Of a stretch of DNA of 64,000 nucleotides, positions 10,606-21,856 are shown piece by piece. The stretch comes from Pseudaquabacterium pictum. Its GTDB lineage: Bacteria; Pseudomonadota; Gammaproteobacteria; Burkholderiales; Burkholderiaceae_C. A model generated the notes under the pieces. The model saw only the letters and a list, made by a program, of their open reading frames with translations, made no database searches and was not told the origin of the DNA. Location: NCBI RefSeq assembly GCF_005403045.1, contig NZ_BJCL01000006.1, positions 62,001-126,000 of the forward strand, written 5' to 3'. Made by a program: the position numbers and the translations under genes. Every line of letters starts with the position of its first letter. Position 1 is the stretch's first letter.

Positions 10606-11577
10606 GTGGCGGCCGTGACCGCGCCCGAGGTGCGCCGCGTGATCGTCGACGAAGCCGGCGAAGGCCAGCGGCTGGACAACTTCCTGCTGCGCCTGCTCAA
10701 GGGCGTGCCCAAGACCCATGTCTACCGGGTGATCCGCTCGGGCGAGGTGCGCGTGAACAAGGGCCGGGCCGCGGCCGACACCCGGCTGGCGCTGGGCGAC
10801 GAAGTGCGGGTACCGCCGGTGCGGGTGGCCGAAAAGCCCGCCGACGCCCCGGCAGCTCCGGCCCGCGAATTCCCGATCCTGTTCGAGGACGACCACCTGC
10901 TCGCCATCGCCAAGCCAGCCGGCGTGGCGGTGCATGGCGGCTCGGGCGTCAGCTTCGGCGTCATCGAGCAGCTGCGCCAGGCGCGGCCGGCGGCCAAGTT
11001 CCTGGAGCTGGTGCACCGGCTCGACAAGGAAACCTCGGGCGTTCTGCTGCTGGCCAAGAAGCGCAGCGCGCTGACCCATGTGCAGGACCAGTTCCGCAGC
11101 CGTGACACCGGCAAGATCTACGCCGCCCTGGTGCTGGGCCATTGGCCGGCGAAGCTGAAGGTGATCGACGTGGCGCTGCACAAGACGCTGGACGCCCGCG
11201 GCGAGCGCCATGTGCTGCCGGTGGCGGCCGACCACCCCGACGGCCGGCGCTCGATCAGCCTGGTGCAGGTGGTCACCGACTTCCAGGACTGCACGCTGCT
11301 GGACGTGACGCTGAAGACCGGCCGCACCCACCAGATCCGGGTGCACCTGCAGCAGGCCGGCCACCCGATCGTCGGCGATCCGAAGTACGGCGACTTTGCG
11401 CTGAACAAGCAGTGGGCCCGGGGCGAGGGCCTGGCCGGCCACCGCTTCGACCGCATGTTCCTGCATGCCCGGCAGCTGTCGATCGACCACCCGGCCACCG
11501 GCGAACGCATCACGCTGGCCGCGCCGCTGCCGGCCGACTGCACGGCGCTGCTGCGGCGCCTGGGCGAGCCGCACTGA
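10606..11577 (+). CDS. rluC: 23S rRNA pseudouridine synthase RluC
   Basis: Isomerises uridines of 23S rRNA (955, 2504 and 2580 in E. coli numbering). An N-terminal S4 RNA-binding domain (QRLDNFLLRLLKGVPKTHVYRVI) is followed by the catalytic domain with HRLDKETSGVLLLAKK, where the Asp near residue 139 is the catalytic residue, and the C-terminal KTGRTHQIRVHL motif. The GTG at 10606 is preceded by GAGGTGAT at a good distance; longer in-frame starts would add a non-conserved extension. The divergent rne/rluC pair is conserved in many proteobacteria. Confidence 0.94.
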   Translation: MAAVTAPEVRRVIVDEAGEGQRLDNFLLRLLKGVPKTHVYRVIRSGEVRVNKGRAAADTRLALGDEVRVPPVRVAEKPADAPAAPAREFPILFEDDHLLAIAKPAGVAVHGGSGVSFGVIEQLRQARPAAKFLELVHRLDKETSGVLLLAKKRSALTHVQDQFRSRDTGKIYAALVLGHWPAKLKVIDVALHKTLDARGERHVLPVAADHPDGRRSISLVQVVTDFQDCTLLDVTLKTGRTHQIRVHLQQAGHPIVGDPKYGDFALNKQWARGEGLAGHRFDRMFLHARQLSIDHPATGERITLAAPLPADCTALLRRLGEPH

Positions 11578-11628
11578 CAGGCGCACAGCGGATGCGCGAC
11601 ACTGGCGCGTTCCACACCGCCGCCCGCC

Positions 11629-12297
11629 ATGCCCAGCCCACGCCAACGCCGCTTCGACCTGGTCGTCTTCGACTGGGACGGCACGCTGTTCGATTCCACC
11701 GCGCTGATCACCCGCTGCATCCAGGCCGCCGCCGCCGACCTTGGCCTGCCGGTGCCCAGCGACCAGGCCGCCAGCCATGTCATCGGCCTGGGCCTGACCG
11801 AGGCCCTGCAGATGGCCGTGCCCAGCCTGCCGGCCGCGCGCTATCCCGAGCTGGGCGCGCGCTACCGCCACCACTACTTCAACCGCCAGCATGAGCTGGT
11901 GCTGTTCCCCGGCACGCTGGAGATGCTGCAGGCGTTGAAGGCGCGCAACCACTGGCTGGCGGTGGCCACCGGCAAGAGCCGCCGCGGCCTGGACGAGGCC
12001 TTGCAGACGGTGCAGCTGCATGGCCTGTTCGACGACACCCGCACCGCCGATGAAACCGCCGGCAAGCCGCACCCGCGCATGCTGCTGGAGCTGATGGCCG
12101 CCATCGGCACGGCGCCCGAGCGCACGCTGATGATCGGCGACACCACCCATGACCTGCAGCTGGCCCGCAATGCCGGCACGGCCAGCGTGGCGGTGAGCTT
12201 CGGGGCCCATGCGCCCGAGGCCTTCGGCGCGCTGGGCCCGCTGCACATCGCCCACAGCACCGCCGACCTGGCCGACTGGCTGCTGGCCCATGGCTGA
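11629..12297 (+). CDS. HAD-IA family phosphatase (phosphoglycolate-phosphatase-like)
   Basis: HAD hydrolase of 222 residues. Motif I is FDWDGTLFDS (nucleophile Asp near residue 14), motif II is VATGKSRRGL, and motif IV is MIGDTTHDLQLARNAG. A helical cap is inserted after motif I. Phosphoglycolate phosphatase and pyrophosphatase PpaX-like enzymes share this architecture, so the substrate is not certain. It follows rluC by about 50 nt and overlaps the Rieske gene by 8 nt, suggesting one operon. Confidence 0.88.
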   Translation: MPSPRQRRFDLVVFDWDGTLFDSTALITRCIQAAAADLGLPVPSDQAASHVIGLGLTEALQMAVPSLPAARYPELGARYRHHYFNRQHELVLFPGTLEMLQALKARNHWLAVATGKSRRGLDEALQTVQLHGLFDDTRTADETAGKPHPRMLLELMAAIGTAPERTLMIGDTTHDLQLARNAGTASVAVSFGAHAPEAFGALGPLHIAHSTADLADWLLAHG

Positions 12298-12700
12298 GCC
12301 CGACACGGCGCCGGCGGCCCAGCCGCTGGGCCCGTCGGCCAGCCTGGCCGAGCGGGGCAAGGCCATCGTCTTCGACGTGCTGCTCTGGGGCCAGCCGGCG
12401 CGCGCCTTCGTGTTGCGGCATGACGGCGTGCTGCGCGGGTACATCAACCGCTGCGCCCATGTGCCGGTGGAGATGGACTGGCAGCCGGGAGAGTTCCTCG
12501 ACAGCGATCAGCGCTTCATCGTCTGTTCCATCCACGGCGCCACCTATGAGCCGGCCCAGGGCCGCTGCGTGGGCGGGCCCTGCGGCCGCAGCAAGCTGAT
12601 CGCGCTGGACGTGGGCGAGCAGGCGGGACAGGCCTGTTGGTATCCTTCCCGCGATGTGCGGCCGGTGCCGCCGGCCGCCACCCCACCATCCCCACCGTGA
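12290..12700 (+). CDS. Rieske [2Fe-2S] domain protein
   Basis: Small soluble Rieske-type ferredoxin, 136 residues. The cluster-binding motifs are Cys-Ala-His (RCAHVPVEM, about residue 54) and Cys-x2-His (VCSIHGATYEPAQGRC, about residue 79), followed by the usual GGPC loop. No signal peptide or membrane segment is visible, so it is probably cytoplasmic. A Rieske gene between the HAD phosphatase and the S49 peptidase after rluC is a recurring arrangement in Burkholderiales; the partner oxidoreductase is unknown. Confidence 0.88.
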   Translation: MAEPDTAPAAQPLGPSASLAERGKAIVFDVLLWGQPARAFVLRHDGVLRGYINRCAHVPVEMDWQPGEFLDSDQRFIVCSIHGATYEPAQGRCVGGPCGRSKLIALDVGEQAGQACWYPSRDVRPVPPAATPPSPP

Positions 12701-12707
12701 GCCTGCC

Positions 12708-13727
12708 ATGACAACGCCCGACGACACCCCGACCCCCGCCCCCGAGGGCAGCGGGGCCGTGGCGCCCACCGCCGCGGCACCTGCGGCTGCGCCAGCCACC
12801 ACCCGCCCGGCGCTGGAAGCCTCGCTCGAGACCCTGGCCCGCGCGCTGCTGCAGGACCGGCGTGCCGAGCGGCGCTGGCGCATCTTCTTCCGCCTGGCCT
12901 GGCTGGGCGTGGTGCTGGCGGTGCTGTGGCTGCTGATGTCCGACCGCAACCGCCACACCGCCCCCAGCGGCCCGCACACCGCGCTGGTGGAACTGCGTGG
13001 CGAGATCGCCGCCGACACCGAGGCCAGTGCCGAGCTGATGCTCTCGGGCCTGCGCAGCGCGTTCGAGGACGTGGGCGCCCGCGCCGTGGTGCTGCGCATC
13101 AACAGCCCGGGCGGCAGCCCGGTGCAGTCGGGCATCATCAATGACGAGATCCGCCGCCTGAAGGCGCTGCACAAGAAGAAGGTCTACGCCGTCGTCGAGG
13201 AGGTCTGCGCCAGCGGCGCCTACTACGTGGCGGTGGCGGCCGACGAGATCTATGTCGACAAGGCCAGCATCGTCGGCTCGATCGGCGTGCTGATGGACGG
13301 CTTCGGCTTCACCGGCCTGATGGACAAGCTGGGCGTGGAGCGCCGCCTGCTCACCGCGGGCGAAAACAAGGGCATGCTCGATCCCTTCACCGCGCAGGAC
13401 CCGAAGCAGCGCGCCTATGCCCAGGCCATGATCGACCAGGTGCACCAGCAGTTCATCCGCGTGGTGCGCGAGGGGCGCGGCGCCCGGCTCAAGGAGACCC
13501 CCGACACCTTCTCCGGCCTGTTCTGGAACGGCGAGGAAGCCGTGGCCCTGGGCCTGGCCGACAAGCTGGGCAACCTGGACTACGTCGCCCGCGAGGTGAT
13601 CCAGGCCGAGGAAGTGATCGACTACACGCCGCACGACAACGTCGCCGAGAAGCTGGCCAAGCGCTTCGGCGCGGCCATCGGCGAAGGCGCGATGCGCGCC
13701 GCCGGCGGCCTGGTGCGGCTGCACTGA
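12708..13727 (+). CDS. S49 family signal-peptide peptidase (SppA-like)
   Basis: Membrane-bound serine protease of the single-domain SppA type, 339 residues. A Pro/Ala-rich cytoplasmic start is followed by one membrane helix (about residues 62-80). The catalytic Ser lies in EEVCASGAYYVAVAA (about residue 169) and the probable general-base Lys in AGENKGMLDPF (about residue 221). Their spacing of about 52 residues matches the Ser/Lys pair of B. subtilis SppA. It probably degrades cleaved signal peptides or membrane protein fragments. It starts 8 nt after the Rieske gene. Confidence 0.9.
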   Translation: MTTPDDTPTPAPEGSGAVAPTAAAPAAAPATTRPALEASLETLARALLQDRRAERRWRIFFRLAWLGVVLAVLWLLMSDRNRHTAPSGPHTALVELRGEIAADTEASAELMLSGLRSAFEDVGARAVVLRINSPGGSPVQSGIINDEIRRLKALHKKKVYAVVEEVCASGAYYVAVAADEIYVDKASIVGSIGVLMDGFGFTGLMDKLGVERRLLTAGENKGMLDPFTAQDPKQRAYAQAMIDQVHQQFIRVVREGRGARLKETPDTFSGLFWNGEEAVALGLADKLGNLDYVAREVIQAEEVIDYTPHDNVAEKLAKRFGAAIGEGAMRAAGGLVRLH

Positions 13728-13767
13728 GGGCCGGCAGACCAGCGCCGGCGCCGGCCGGCCGCGGTGC

Positions 13768-14865
13768 TCAGCCGCAGTCCAGCACCGGCTCGCCCTCGCG
13801 CTTGTAGGCCACCACATGGTCGACCTCCAGGCGGATGCCGATGCGTTCGCCGATGGCGTGGTTGTGGTGGCTGGGCACCAGCGACAGCACCGTCTGCCCG
13901 CTGTCCAACCGCAGGGTGTAGAGGAACTCGGCGCCGCGGAAGGCCTTGGCCACCACCTCGGCGGTGACCGGGCTGGCATCGTCGTGCACCACGTCATCGG
14001 GGCGCAGCAGCACATCCACGCTGCAGCCGGCATCACACAGGTCGCCATGCTCGGTGCAGCGGATCGGCTCGGGGCTCTCCAGCACGCCCAGTTCCATGTG
14101 GATGTGCTGGCCACGCTCCACCGTGCCCGGCAGGAAGGCGCCCTGGCCGACAAAGTCGGCCACGAAGCGGTTGGCCGGCTGGTGGTACAGGTTGTATGCG
14201 CTGGCCCATTGCTGGATGCGCCCGCCGGACATGATGCCGATCTCGTCGGCGATGGCGAAGGCCTCGTGCTGGTCATGCGTGACCAGCAGGGCGGTGGTGC
14301 CGGCGGCCTTCAGCAGCTGGCGCAGCTCGCCGCCCAGGCGCTCGCGCAGTTCGATGTCGAGGTTGGAGAAGGGCTCGTCCAGCAGCAGCAGCCGCGGTGA
14401 CGGCGCCAGCGCCCGCGCCAGCGCCACCCGCTGCTGCTGACCGCCCGACAGCTGGTGCGGGTAGCGCGTGCCGCTGCCGGCCAGGCCCACCGTCTCCAGC
14501 ATCTGCTGCACCCGGCGGTCGGCATCGGGCAGGCCGCGCAGGCCGAAGGCCACGTTGGCCGCCACGGTGAGGTGGGGGAACAGCGCATGGTCCTGGAACA
14601 CCATGCCGATGCGGCGCTGCTCCGGCGGCACCTGCTGCCGGGCGCTGCCCACCAGCGTGCCGTCCAGCCGGATCTCGCCGGCGGCCAGCGGCTCGAAGCC
14701 GGCGATGGCGCGCAGCACCGTGGTCTTGCCGCAGCCCGACGGCCCCAGCAGGCAGCCCACCGTGCCGCGCGGCAGGGTGAGCGAGAAGTTCTCGACCACG
14801 GCCTTGCGGCCGTAGGCCACGGCGATGCTGTCCAGTTGCAGCCAGGGCGGGGAGGCGTCGTTCAT
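13768..14865 (-). CDS. ABC transporter ATP-binding protein, ferric-iron type
   Basis: ATPase of 365 residues. Walker A is GPSGCGKTT (about residue 43), the signature is LSGGQQQRVALARALA, Walker B is LLLLDEPFSNLD, and a His-loop TTALLVTHDQHEAFA follows. A C-terminal TOBE domain with LLRPDDVVHDD is typical of FbpC/PotA-like subunits. It is transcribed away from the permease gene. The pairing and the permease type suggest Fe(III) or a related periplasmic substrate, but no binding-protein gene is adjacent, so substrate is inferred. The long open frame upstream on this strand is an artefact of the opposite permease gene. Confidence 0.88.
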   Translation of the reverse strand: MNDASPPWLQLDSIAVAYGRKAVVENFSLTLPRGTVGCLLGPSGCGKTTVLRAIAGFEPLAAGEIRLDGTLVGSARQQVPPEQRRIGMVFQDHALFPHLTVAANVAFGLRGLPDADRRVQQMLETVGLAGSGTRYPHQLSGGQQQRVALARALAPSPRLLLLDEPFSNLDIELRERLGGELRQLLKAAGTTALLVTHDQHEAFAIADEIGIMSGGRIQQWASAYNLYHQPANRFVADFVGQGAFLPGTVERGQHIHMELGVLESPEPIRCTEHGDLCDAGCSVDVLLRPDDVVHDDASPVTAEVVAKAFRGAEFLYTLRLDSGQTVLSLVPSHHNHAIGERIGIRLEVDHVVAYKREGEPVLDCG

Positions 14866-14973
14866 GGTGGGGCGATCATAGGGGGGCGTCGCAGTCCTGG
14901 CCGATACACTGCCAGCCCTGCGGCGCCTGCCGCGGCCCGCTGCCGCGCCGCCACCCGATCCTGCGCCCCCACC

Positions 14974-16680
14974 GTGTCCGCCCGTCCCGAGCGCCTGACC
15001 CTGCCCGCCACGCCGCGCCGTGGCGCGGGCGCCGTCCGTGGCCGGCGCTGGTCGTGGCTGCTGCTGCTGGCCCTGGCCACGGCCGGCCTGGTGGCGGTGC
15101 CCATCCTGTCGGTGGGCAGCAATGTCTTCGCCACCGGGCAGGCCGGCACCTGGGCCCACCTGGCGTCCACCGTGCTGCCCGACTACATCCGCACCACGCT
15201 GTGGCTGTGCGCCGGCGTCGGGCTGGGCGTCACGCTGCTGGGCGTGGGCGCGGCCTGGCTGGTCACGCGGCACCAGTTTCCCGGCCGGGCCAGCTTTGAA
15301 TGGGCGCTGGTGCTGCCGCTGGCCATGCCGGCCTACGTGATGGCCTACACCTACACCGACCTGCTGCAGTACGTGGGCCCGGTGCAGACGGCGCTGCGCG
15401 AGGCCTTCGGCTGGAAGCGCGCCGACTACTGGTTTCCCGATGTGCGCAGCACCGGCGGCGCGGTGGCGATGTTCTCGCTGGTGCTCTATCCCTATGTCTA
15501 CCTGATGGCGCGCACGGCGTTCCTGGAGCGCGGCGGTGCCACGCTGGAGGTGGCCCGATCGCTGGGTCTGACGCCCTGGCAGGGCTTTCTGCGGGTCAGC
15601 CTGCCGATGGCCCGGCCGGCGATTGCCGGTGGCGTGGCCCTGGCGCTGATGGAGACGCTGGCCGATTTCGGCACGGTGAGCTACTTCGCGGTGCAGACCT
15701 TCACCACCGGCATCTACCGCGCCTGGTTCTCGCTGGGCGACCGGGTGGCCGCGGCCCAGCTGGCCCTGGTGCTGCTGGCCTTCGTGGTGCTGGTGCTGGT
15801 GTTCGAGCGGCTCAGCCGCGGCGGCCGGCGCTTTGCCGAGACCAGCCTGCAACGCAGCGGCGCCGCGCGCATGCCGCTGGCCGGCGGCCGGGCGCTGCTG
15901 GCCTGGTGCGCCTGCGCGCTGCCGCTGGTCGGCGGCTTCCTGCTGCCCGGTGGCCTGCTGCTGGCCATGGCGCTGACCGAGGGCGATGCCCAGTTCGGCG
16001 AGCGTTTCCTGCGCCTGGCCGGCAACAGCGTGCTGCTGGCCGGGCTGACGGCGCTGCTGGCCGTGGCGCTGGCCCTGCTGATCGGCTATGCCGCCCGGGT
16101 GCACCGCGGCGGCGCCATGCGCTGGGCGCACCGCATCGCCGGCCTGGGCTATGCGCTGCCGGGCTCGGTGATCGCGGTGGGCGTGCTGATCCCGGTGACA
16201 CGGCTCGACCATGCGCTGGCCGCGCTGTGGCAGCAGCTGTTCGGCACCCACCCCGGGCTGCTGATCACCGGCGGCATCGCCGCGCTGGTCTACGCCTGCA
16301 TCGTGCGCTACCTCACCGCGGCCATGCAGGCGGTGGATGCCGGCCTGGCCAAGATCACGCCCAGCATGGACCAGGCCGCCCGCAGCCTGGGCCACACGCC
16401 GGCGCAGACGCTGCGCCGCGTGCACCTGCCGCTGCTGCGCGGCAGCCTGCTCACCGCCGCGCTGCTGGTGTTCATCGACGTGATGAAGGAGCTGCCCGCC
16501 ACCCTGGTGATGCGGCCGTTCAACTTCGACACCCTGGCCACCCAGGCCTACACCCTGGCCGCCGACGAGCGCCTGGCCGAGGCCAGCACCGCCGCGCTGG
16601 CCATCGTGGTGGTGGGCCTGCTGCCGATGGTGGTGATCTGCCGGCAGATCGCCAAGGGCCAGTCCGTCTCGTCCAGCTGA
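14974..16680 (+). CDS. ABC transporter permease with two fused BPD-type domains
   Basis: Inner-membrane permease of 568 residues with about twelve hydrophobic segments and two binding-protein-dependent transport domains in tandem. Each half carries an EAA-type loop: EVARSLGLTPWQGFLRV in the first, DQAARSLGHTPAQTLRRV in the second. This is the FbpB/ThiP architecture. The start is taken at GTG 14974, where the protein sequence becomes typical (basic N-terminus then first helix). It is divergent from its presumed ATPase partner over a 108-bp shared region with no strong promoter visible to me. Confidence 0.88.
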   Translation: MSARPERLTLPATPRRGAGAVRGRRWSWLLLLALATAGLVAVPILSVGSNVFATGQAGTWAHLASTVLPDYIRTTLWLCAGVGLGVTLLGVGAAWLVTRHQFPGRASFEWALVLPLAMPAYVMAYTYTDLLQYVGPVQTALREAFGWKRADYWFPDVRSTGGAVAMFSLVLYPYVYLMARTAFLERGGATLEVARSLGLTPWQGFLRVSLPMARPAIAGGVALALMETLADFGTVSYFAVQTFTTGIYRAWFSLGDRVAAAQLALVLLAFVVLVLVFERLSRGGRRFAETSLQRSGAARMPLAGGRALLAWCACALPLVGGFLLPGGLLLAMALTEGDAQFGERFLRLAGNSVLLAGLTALLAVALALLIGYAARVHRGGAMRWAHRIAGLGYALPGSVIAVGVLIPVTRLDHALAALWQQLFGTHPGLLITGGIAALVYACIVRYLTAAMQAVDAGLAKITPSMDQAARSLGHTPAQTLRRVHLPLLRGSLLTAALLVFIDVMKELPATLVMRPFNFDTLATQAYTLAADERLAEASTAALAIVVVGLLPMVVICRQIAKGQSVSSS

Positions 16681-16699
16681 CCCCCCTCAGGAGCCCGCC

Positions 16700-17482
16700 A
16701 TGCCCGACCTCGATGCCGCCTACCCCCGCCCGGAACACATCGCCCCGGCCGAGTGGGCCGCGCGGGTGGAGCTGGCGGCGGCCTACCGCATCTTTGCCCA
16801 CCTGGGCTGGGAAGAGCTGATCTACAACCACCTGTCGCTGCGGGTGCCGGGCGAGCCGGGGCACTTCCTGCTCAACCCCTTCGGCCTGCACTACACCGAG
16901 GTCTGCGCCTCCAACCTGGTCAAGGTGGACGGCGACGGCCGCACCATCGGCGACAGCCACTGGCCGATCAACCCCGCCGGCTTCACCTTCCACGGCGCCA
17001 TCCACCGCACCGTGGCCGATGCCCACTGCGTGATGCATGTGCACACCACGCCGACGATGGCGGTGTGCTGCCTGGAAGGCGGCCTGAGCTACACCAACTT
17101 CTATGCCGCCCAGCTGTACGGCAAGGTGGCGTACCACGACTTCGAGGGCATCACCGTGCATGCCGACGAGGGCGCGCGCATCCTGGCCAGCGCCGGTGCA
17201 CCCGACCACTGCAAGCCGGTGCTGCTGTTGCGCAACCACGGGCCGGTGGTGATCGGCCAGACCCTGGCCCAGGCCTTCAACCTGCTGTGGGTGCTGCAGC
17301 GGGCCTGCGAGGTGCAGGTGGCGTCGCAGCCACTGGGGCCGCTGCGCGCCATCCCCACACCGGTGCTGGAAGGCTGCGTACGCGATTCGCTGAACTTCAA
17401 CACCCACTTCGGCGCGGGGCAGGACAGTTTCGACGCGATGCGGCGGGTGGTCGACCGGATCGATCCGTCCTACCGCGGCTGA
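16700..17482 (+). CDS. Class II aldolase/adducin family protein
   Basis: Protein of 260 residues with the aldolase II fold: WEELIYNHLSLRVPG at the start, the metal-site pair HVHTT, and the distal LLRNHGPVVIGQT. The family includes sugar-phosphate aldolases and also decarboxylases and hydrolases. The long form with an N-terminal AARVELAAAYRIFAHLGW segment is often annotated as an aldolase of unknown substrate. It follows the permease gene by 20 nt with AGGAG upstream, but a functional link to iron transport is not evident. Confidence 0.85.
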   Translation: MPDLDAAYPRPEHIAPAEWAARVELAAAYRIFAHLGWEELIYNHLSLRVPGEPGHFLLNPFGLHYTEVCASNLVKVDGDGRTIGDSHWPINPAGFTFHGAIHRTVADAHCVMHVHTTPTMAVCCLEGGLSYTNFYAAQLYGKVAYHDFEGITVHADEGARILASAGAPDHCKPVLLLRNHGPVVIGQTLAQAFNLLWVLQRACEVQVASQPLGPLRAIPTPVLEGCVRDSLNFNTHFGAGQDSFDAMRRVVDRIDPSYRG

Positions 17483-17592
17483 TCAGCGGCGCGGCCCCGG
17501 GCAGACCCCAGGATGCCGCCGCGGGCGGTGCGTGCGATAACCGTGGGCCTTGCTGCCCGAGCGGCGCATGCACACCCACAACGGAGACCCCC

Positions 17593-17901
17593 ATGATCCA
17601 CGTCCAGATCTTCTACCCGCAGAGCAGCCGCTTCGACTTGGCCTACTACTGCGAGAAGCACATGCCCATGGTGCAGGCCCGCATCGGTGCCGCCTGCACC
17701 GGCTTCACGGTGGATGCCGGTCTGGCCGGCGGCGCACCCGGCGCGCCGGCACCTTATGCCGCCATCGGCACCCTGCACCTCACCTCGGTGGAGGCGCTGC
17801 AGGCCGCGCTGGCCAAGCATGGTGCCGAGATCATGGGCGACGTGCCCAATTACACCGACGCCCAGCCGGTGCTGCAGATCAGCGAAGCCAAGGTCGGCTG
17901 A
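17593..17901 (+). CDS. EthD family protein
   Basis: Small dimeric ferredoxin-like-fold protein, 102 residues, beginning MIHVQIFYPQ and carrying the typical YYCEKHMPMV segment. EthD-like proteins occur in ether-degradation and many unrelated operons, and their reaction is mostly unknown. ATG 17593 has GGAG upstream (acGGAGaccccc). A regulator gene starts 20 nt downstream. The 110 bp upstream holds no other feature I can support. Confidence 0.8.
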   Translation: MIHVQIFYPQSSRFDLAYYCEKHMPMVQARIGAACTGFTVDAGLAGGAPGAPAPYAAIGTLHLTSVEALQAALAKHGAEIMGDVPNYTDAQPVLQISEAKVG

Positions 17902-17920
17902 CCGGCCTGCGGGGTCTGCC

Positions 17921-19873
<1,953 letters not shown>

Positions 19874-19906
19874 CCCACCCGCCGGCCCCCAGGCCTGCCT
19901 TTGCCG

Positions 19907-21025
19907 ATGACCACCATGACCACCCCGGTGCTCGACCTGTTGCAACACCAGCTGGCGGCGCGCCATTGCCCCGGTGCCCTGTTGCTGGTGGAACGTGCCG
20001 GCCAGGTGCTGGCGCGCCACGCGCTCGGCCGCATCCACCCCGACCAGCCGGCGCCCCTGCATGCCGGCGTGCGTTTTCGCATCGCGTCGCTGACCAAGCC
20101 GGTGGTGACGGTGGCTGCGCTGATGCTGGCCGACGAAGGCCGGCTCGACCTGGATGCGCCGGTGGGCGAGATCCTGCCCGCGCTGCGCGGGCTGCGCCTG
20201 GCCGACGGCAGCCTGGCCGTGCCCGGCCCCACGGTGCGCGACCTGATGCGCCACACCGCCGGCTTGGCCTACCCGCAGGAGATTGCGCACGCCGCGCTGC
20301 GCAGCGCCTGGACGGCCGCAGCCCTGGCACCTGGCCGTGCCGGGCTGGACGGCGCCGGCCTGCTGGCCGGGCTGGCGGCGCTGCCGCTGGTCAATGCCCC
20401 GGGGGCGGCCTTCCGCTATGGCTACAGCACCGACGTGCTGGGCCTGGTGGTCGAGGCGCTGGACGGCGTGCCGCTGGGCGGCGCGCTGCAGCGCCGGCTG
20501 TTCGGGCCGCTGGGCATGCGCCACACCAGCTTTGCCATCGGCCCCGGTGAGCAGGTGGCCACCGCCTTCGCCGACGATGCTGCCTGGCATGCCACCGTGG
20601 CCCCGCTGGGCCAGCAGCAGCCGGGCGCGGCCTGGATGGACAGCGGCGGCGGCGGCCTGGTCAGCACGCTGGACGACTACGCCGCCTTTGCCCGGCTGCT
20701 GGCCGACGGTGGCGTCGTCGGCGGTCAGCGGCTGCTGTCCGAGCGGCTGTTTGCCGAGCTGTCACGCAACCAGCTGGCCGACGGCGTCGACGGCCCGGCG
20801 GGCTACACCGGCCCGGGCTTCGGTTTCGGCCTGGGCCTGGCGGTGCGGCACGACTGGGGCCCGGCTGCGATGCCCTGCACCGCGGGCGAGCTGACCTGGT
20901 CGGGCATCAGCGGCACGGCCCTGTTCGTGCAGCCCCGTGAGCGCTGGTTCGCGCTGCTGATGAGCGCCAACATGGCCAGCCGCATGGTGGCGCGCATGAT
21001 GCTGCGCCGCGCGCTGGCGGCCTGA
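19907..21025 (+). CDS. Serine hydrolase, class C beta-lactamase/EstB family
   Basis: Protein of about 372 residues with the penicillin-binding-like fold. The nucleophile motif SLTK (SxxK) is in RIASLTKPVVTVAALML near residue 63, and a Tyr motif FRYGYSTDVLG takes the YxN/S place. No clear signal peptide is present, which argues for a cytoplasmic esterase or amidase and not a true beta-lactamase. Start at ATG 19907; ATG 19916 is equally possible. It follows the regulator closely and may share its transcript. Confidence 0.85.
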   Translation: MTTMTTPVLDLLQHQLAARHCPGALLLVERAGQVLARHALGRIHPDQPAPLHAGVRFRIASLTKPVVTVAALMLADEGRLDLDAPVGEILPALRGLRLADGSLAVPGPTVRDLMRHTAGLAYPQEIAHAALRSAWTAAALAPGRAGLDGAGLLAGLAALPLVNAPGAAFRYGYSTDVLGLVVEALDGVPLGGALQRRLFGPLGMRHTSFAIGPGEQVATAFADDAAWHATVAPLGQQQPGAAWMDSGGGGLVSTLDDYAAFARLLADGGVVGGQRLLSERLFAELSRNQLADGVDGPAGYTGPGFGFGLGLAVRHDWGPAAMPCTAGELTWSGISGTALFVQPRERWFALLMSANMASRMVARMMLRRALAA

Positions 21026-21037
21026 CGCCTGGTTGCA

Positions 21038-21856
21038 TCAGCCCGGCGCGCGGCCGGGCAGGGCCTGCTGGGCCACGCAGCGGAACTGCTGCAGCCCGGC
21101 ATCGTGGTCCCAGCGTTCCACCGCTGCCTGGCGCGGGCCGCTGTCGGCCACCCGGATCAGGTTGACCGAGTTGCCGGCCTCGGCCCGCACCCGGCTGCTG
21201 ACAGCGGTGCCCGCCTGCACCGCCCACAGCACCGGTCCCGGTCCGCTGCCCTTGCCTGGCGCTGGCAGCGGCAGCAGGAATGGCAGATGGATGTGGCCAC
21301 CCAGCACCATGTCGGCACCGGCGGCGCGCCAGCGCTGCACCGCGTCTGCATGGCCATGCAGCAGGTTCTTGCGGTCTTCCGCCCGGGTCACGGCCACCGG
21401 CTGGTGCAGCAGCACCAGCTTCCACTGCCGGGCGCTGGCGCGGGCCAGTCGGTCGGCCACCCGGGTGATCTGCGCATCGGACACCTCGCCGTCGGCATGC
21501 CGCCACCAGCGCGTGGTGTTCAGCGCCAGCACCAGCACCGACGGGCTGTCGAACTCGGGTTCCAGCACCGGCCCGAAGGCCCGCTGGTAGCGCGCATAGG
21601 GCTGCAGGACGCGCTGCGCCAGGTTGAACAGCGGAATGTCGTGGTTGCCCGGCACCGCCAGCACCGTGGGCACCCGCAGCCGGTCGACGAAGGCCCGGGC
21701 GGCTGCAAACTGCGCGGCGGTGGCGCGCTGGGTGATGTCGCCCGACAGCAGCAGCACATCCGGCCGCTGTGCGGCCACCAGGCGCTCCAGCGCGGCCACC
21801 ACCGGCGGCTGCTCGGTGCCGAAGTGCGGGTCGGACAGCTGCAGCAGCAGGGTCAT
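21038..21856 (-). CDS. Metallophosphoesterase family protein
   Basis: Calcineurin-like phosphoesterase of 272 residues. Metal-binding motifs are visible in order: LSDPHFG at the start, LLSGDIT, GNHDIP, and GGHIHLPF near the C-terminus. The arrangement resembles CpdA-like/3',5'-cyclic-nucleotide phosphodiesterases, but substrate is uncertain. ATG 21856 overlaps the stop of the upstream lipid-kinase-like gene by 4 nt, so the two are likely co-translated. Confidence 0.9.
   Translation of the reverse strand: MTLLLQLSDPHFGTEQPPVVAALERLVAAQRPDVLLLSGDITQRATAAQFAAARAFVDRLRVPTVLAVPGNHDIPLFNLAQRVLQPYARYQRAFGPVLEPEFDSPSVLVLALNTTRWWRHADGEVSDAQITRVADRLARASARQWKLVLLHQPVAVTRAEDRKNLLHGHADAVQRWRAAGADMVLGGHIHLPFLLPLPAPGKGSGPGPVLWAVQAGTAVSSRVRAEAGNSVNLIRVADSGPRQAAVERWDHDAGLQQFRCVAQQALPGRAPG

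Noticed and set aside
13728-13767. GC-rich inverted repeat between the S49 peptidase and ABC ATPase genes
   Set aside because: It could be a two-way terminator, but there is no T tract and such GGCC/GCCGGC runs are frequent in this DNA.
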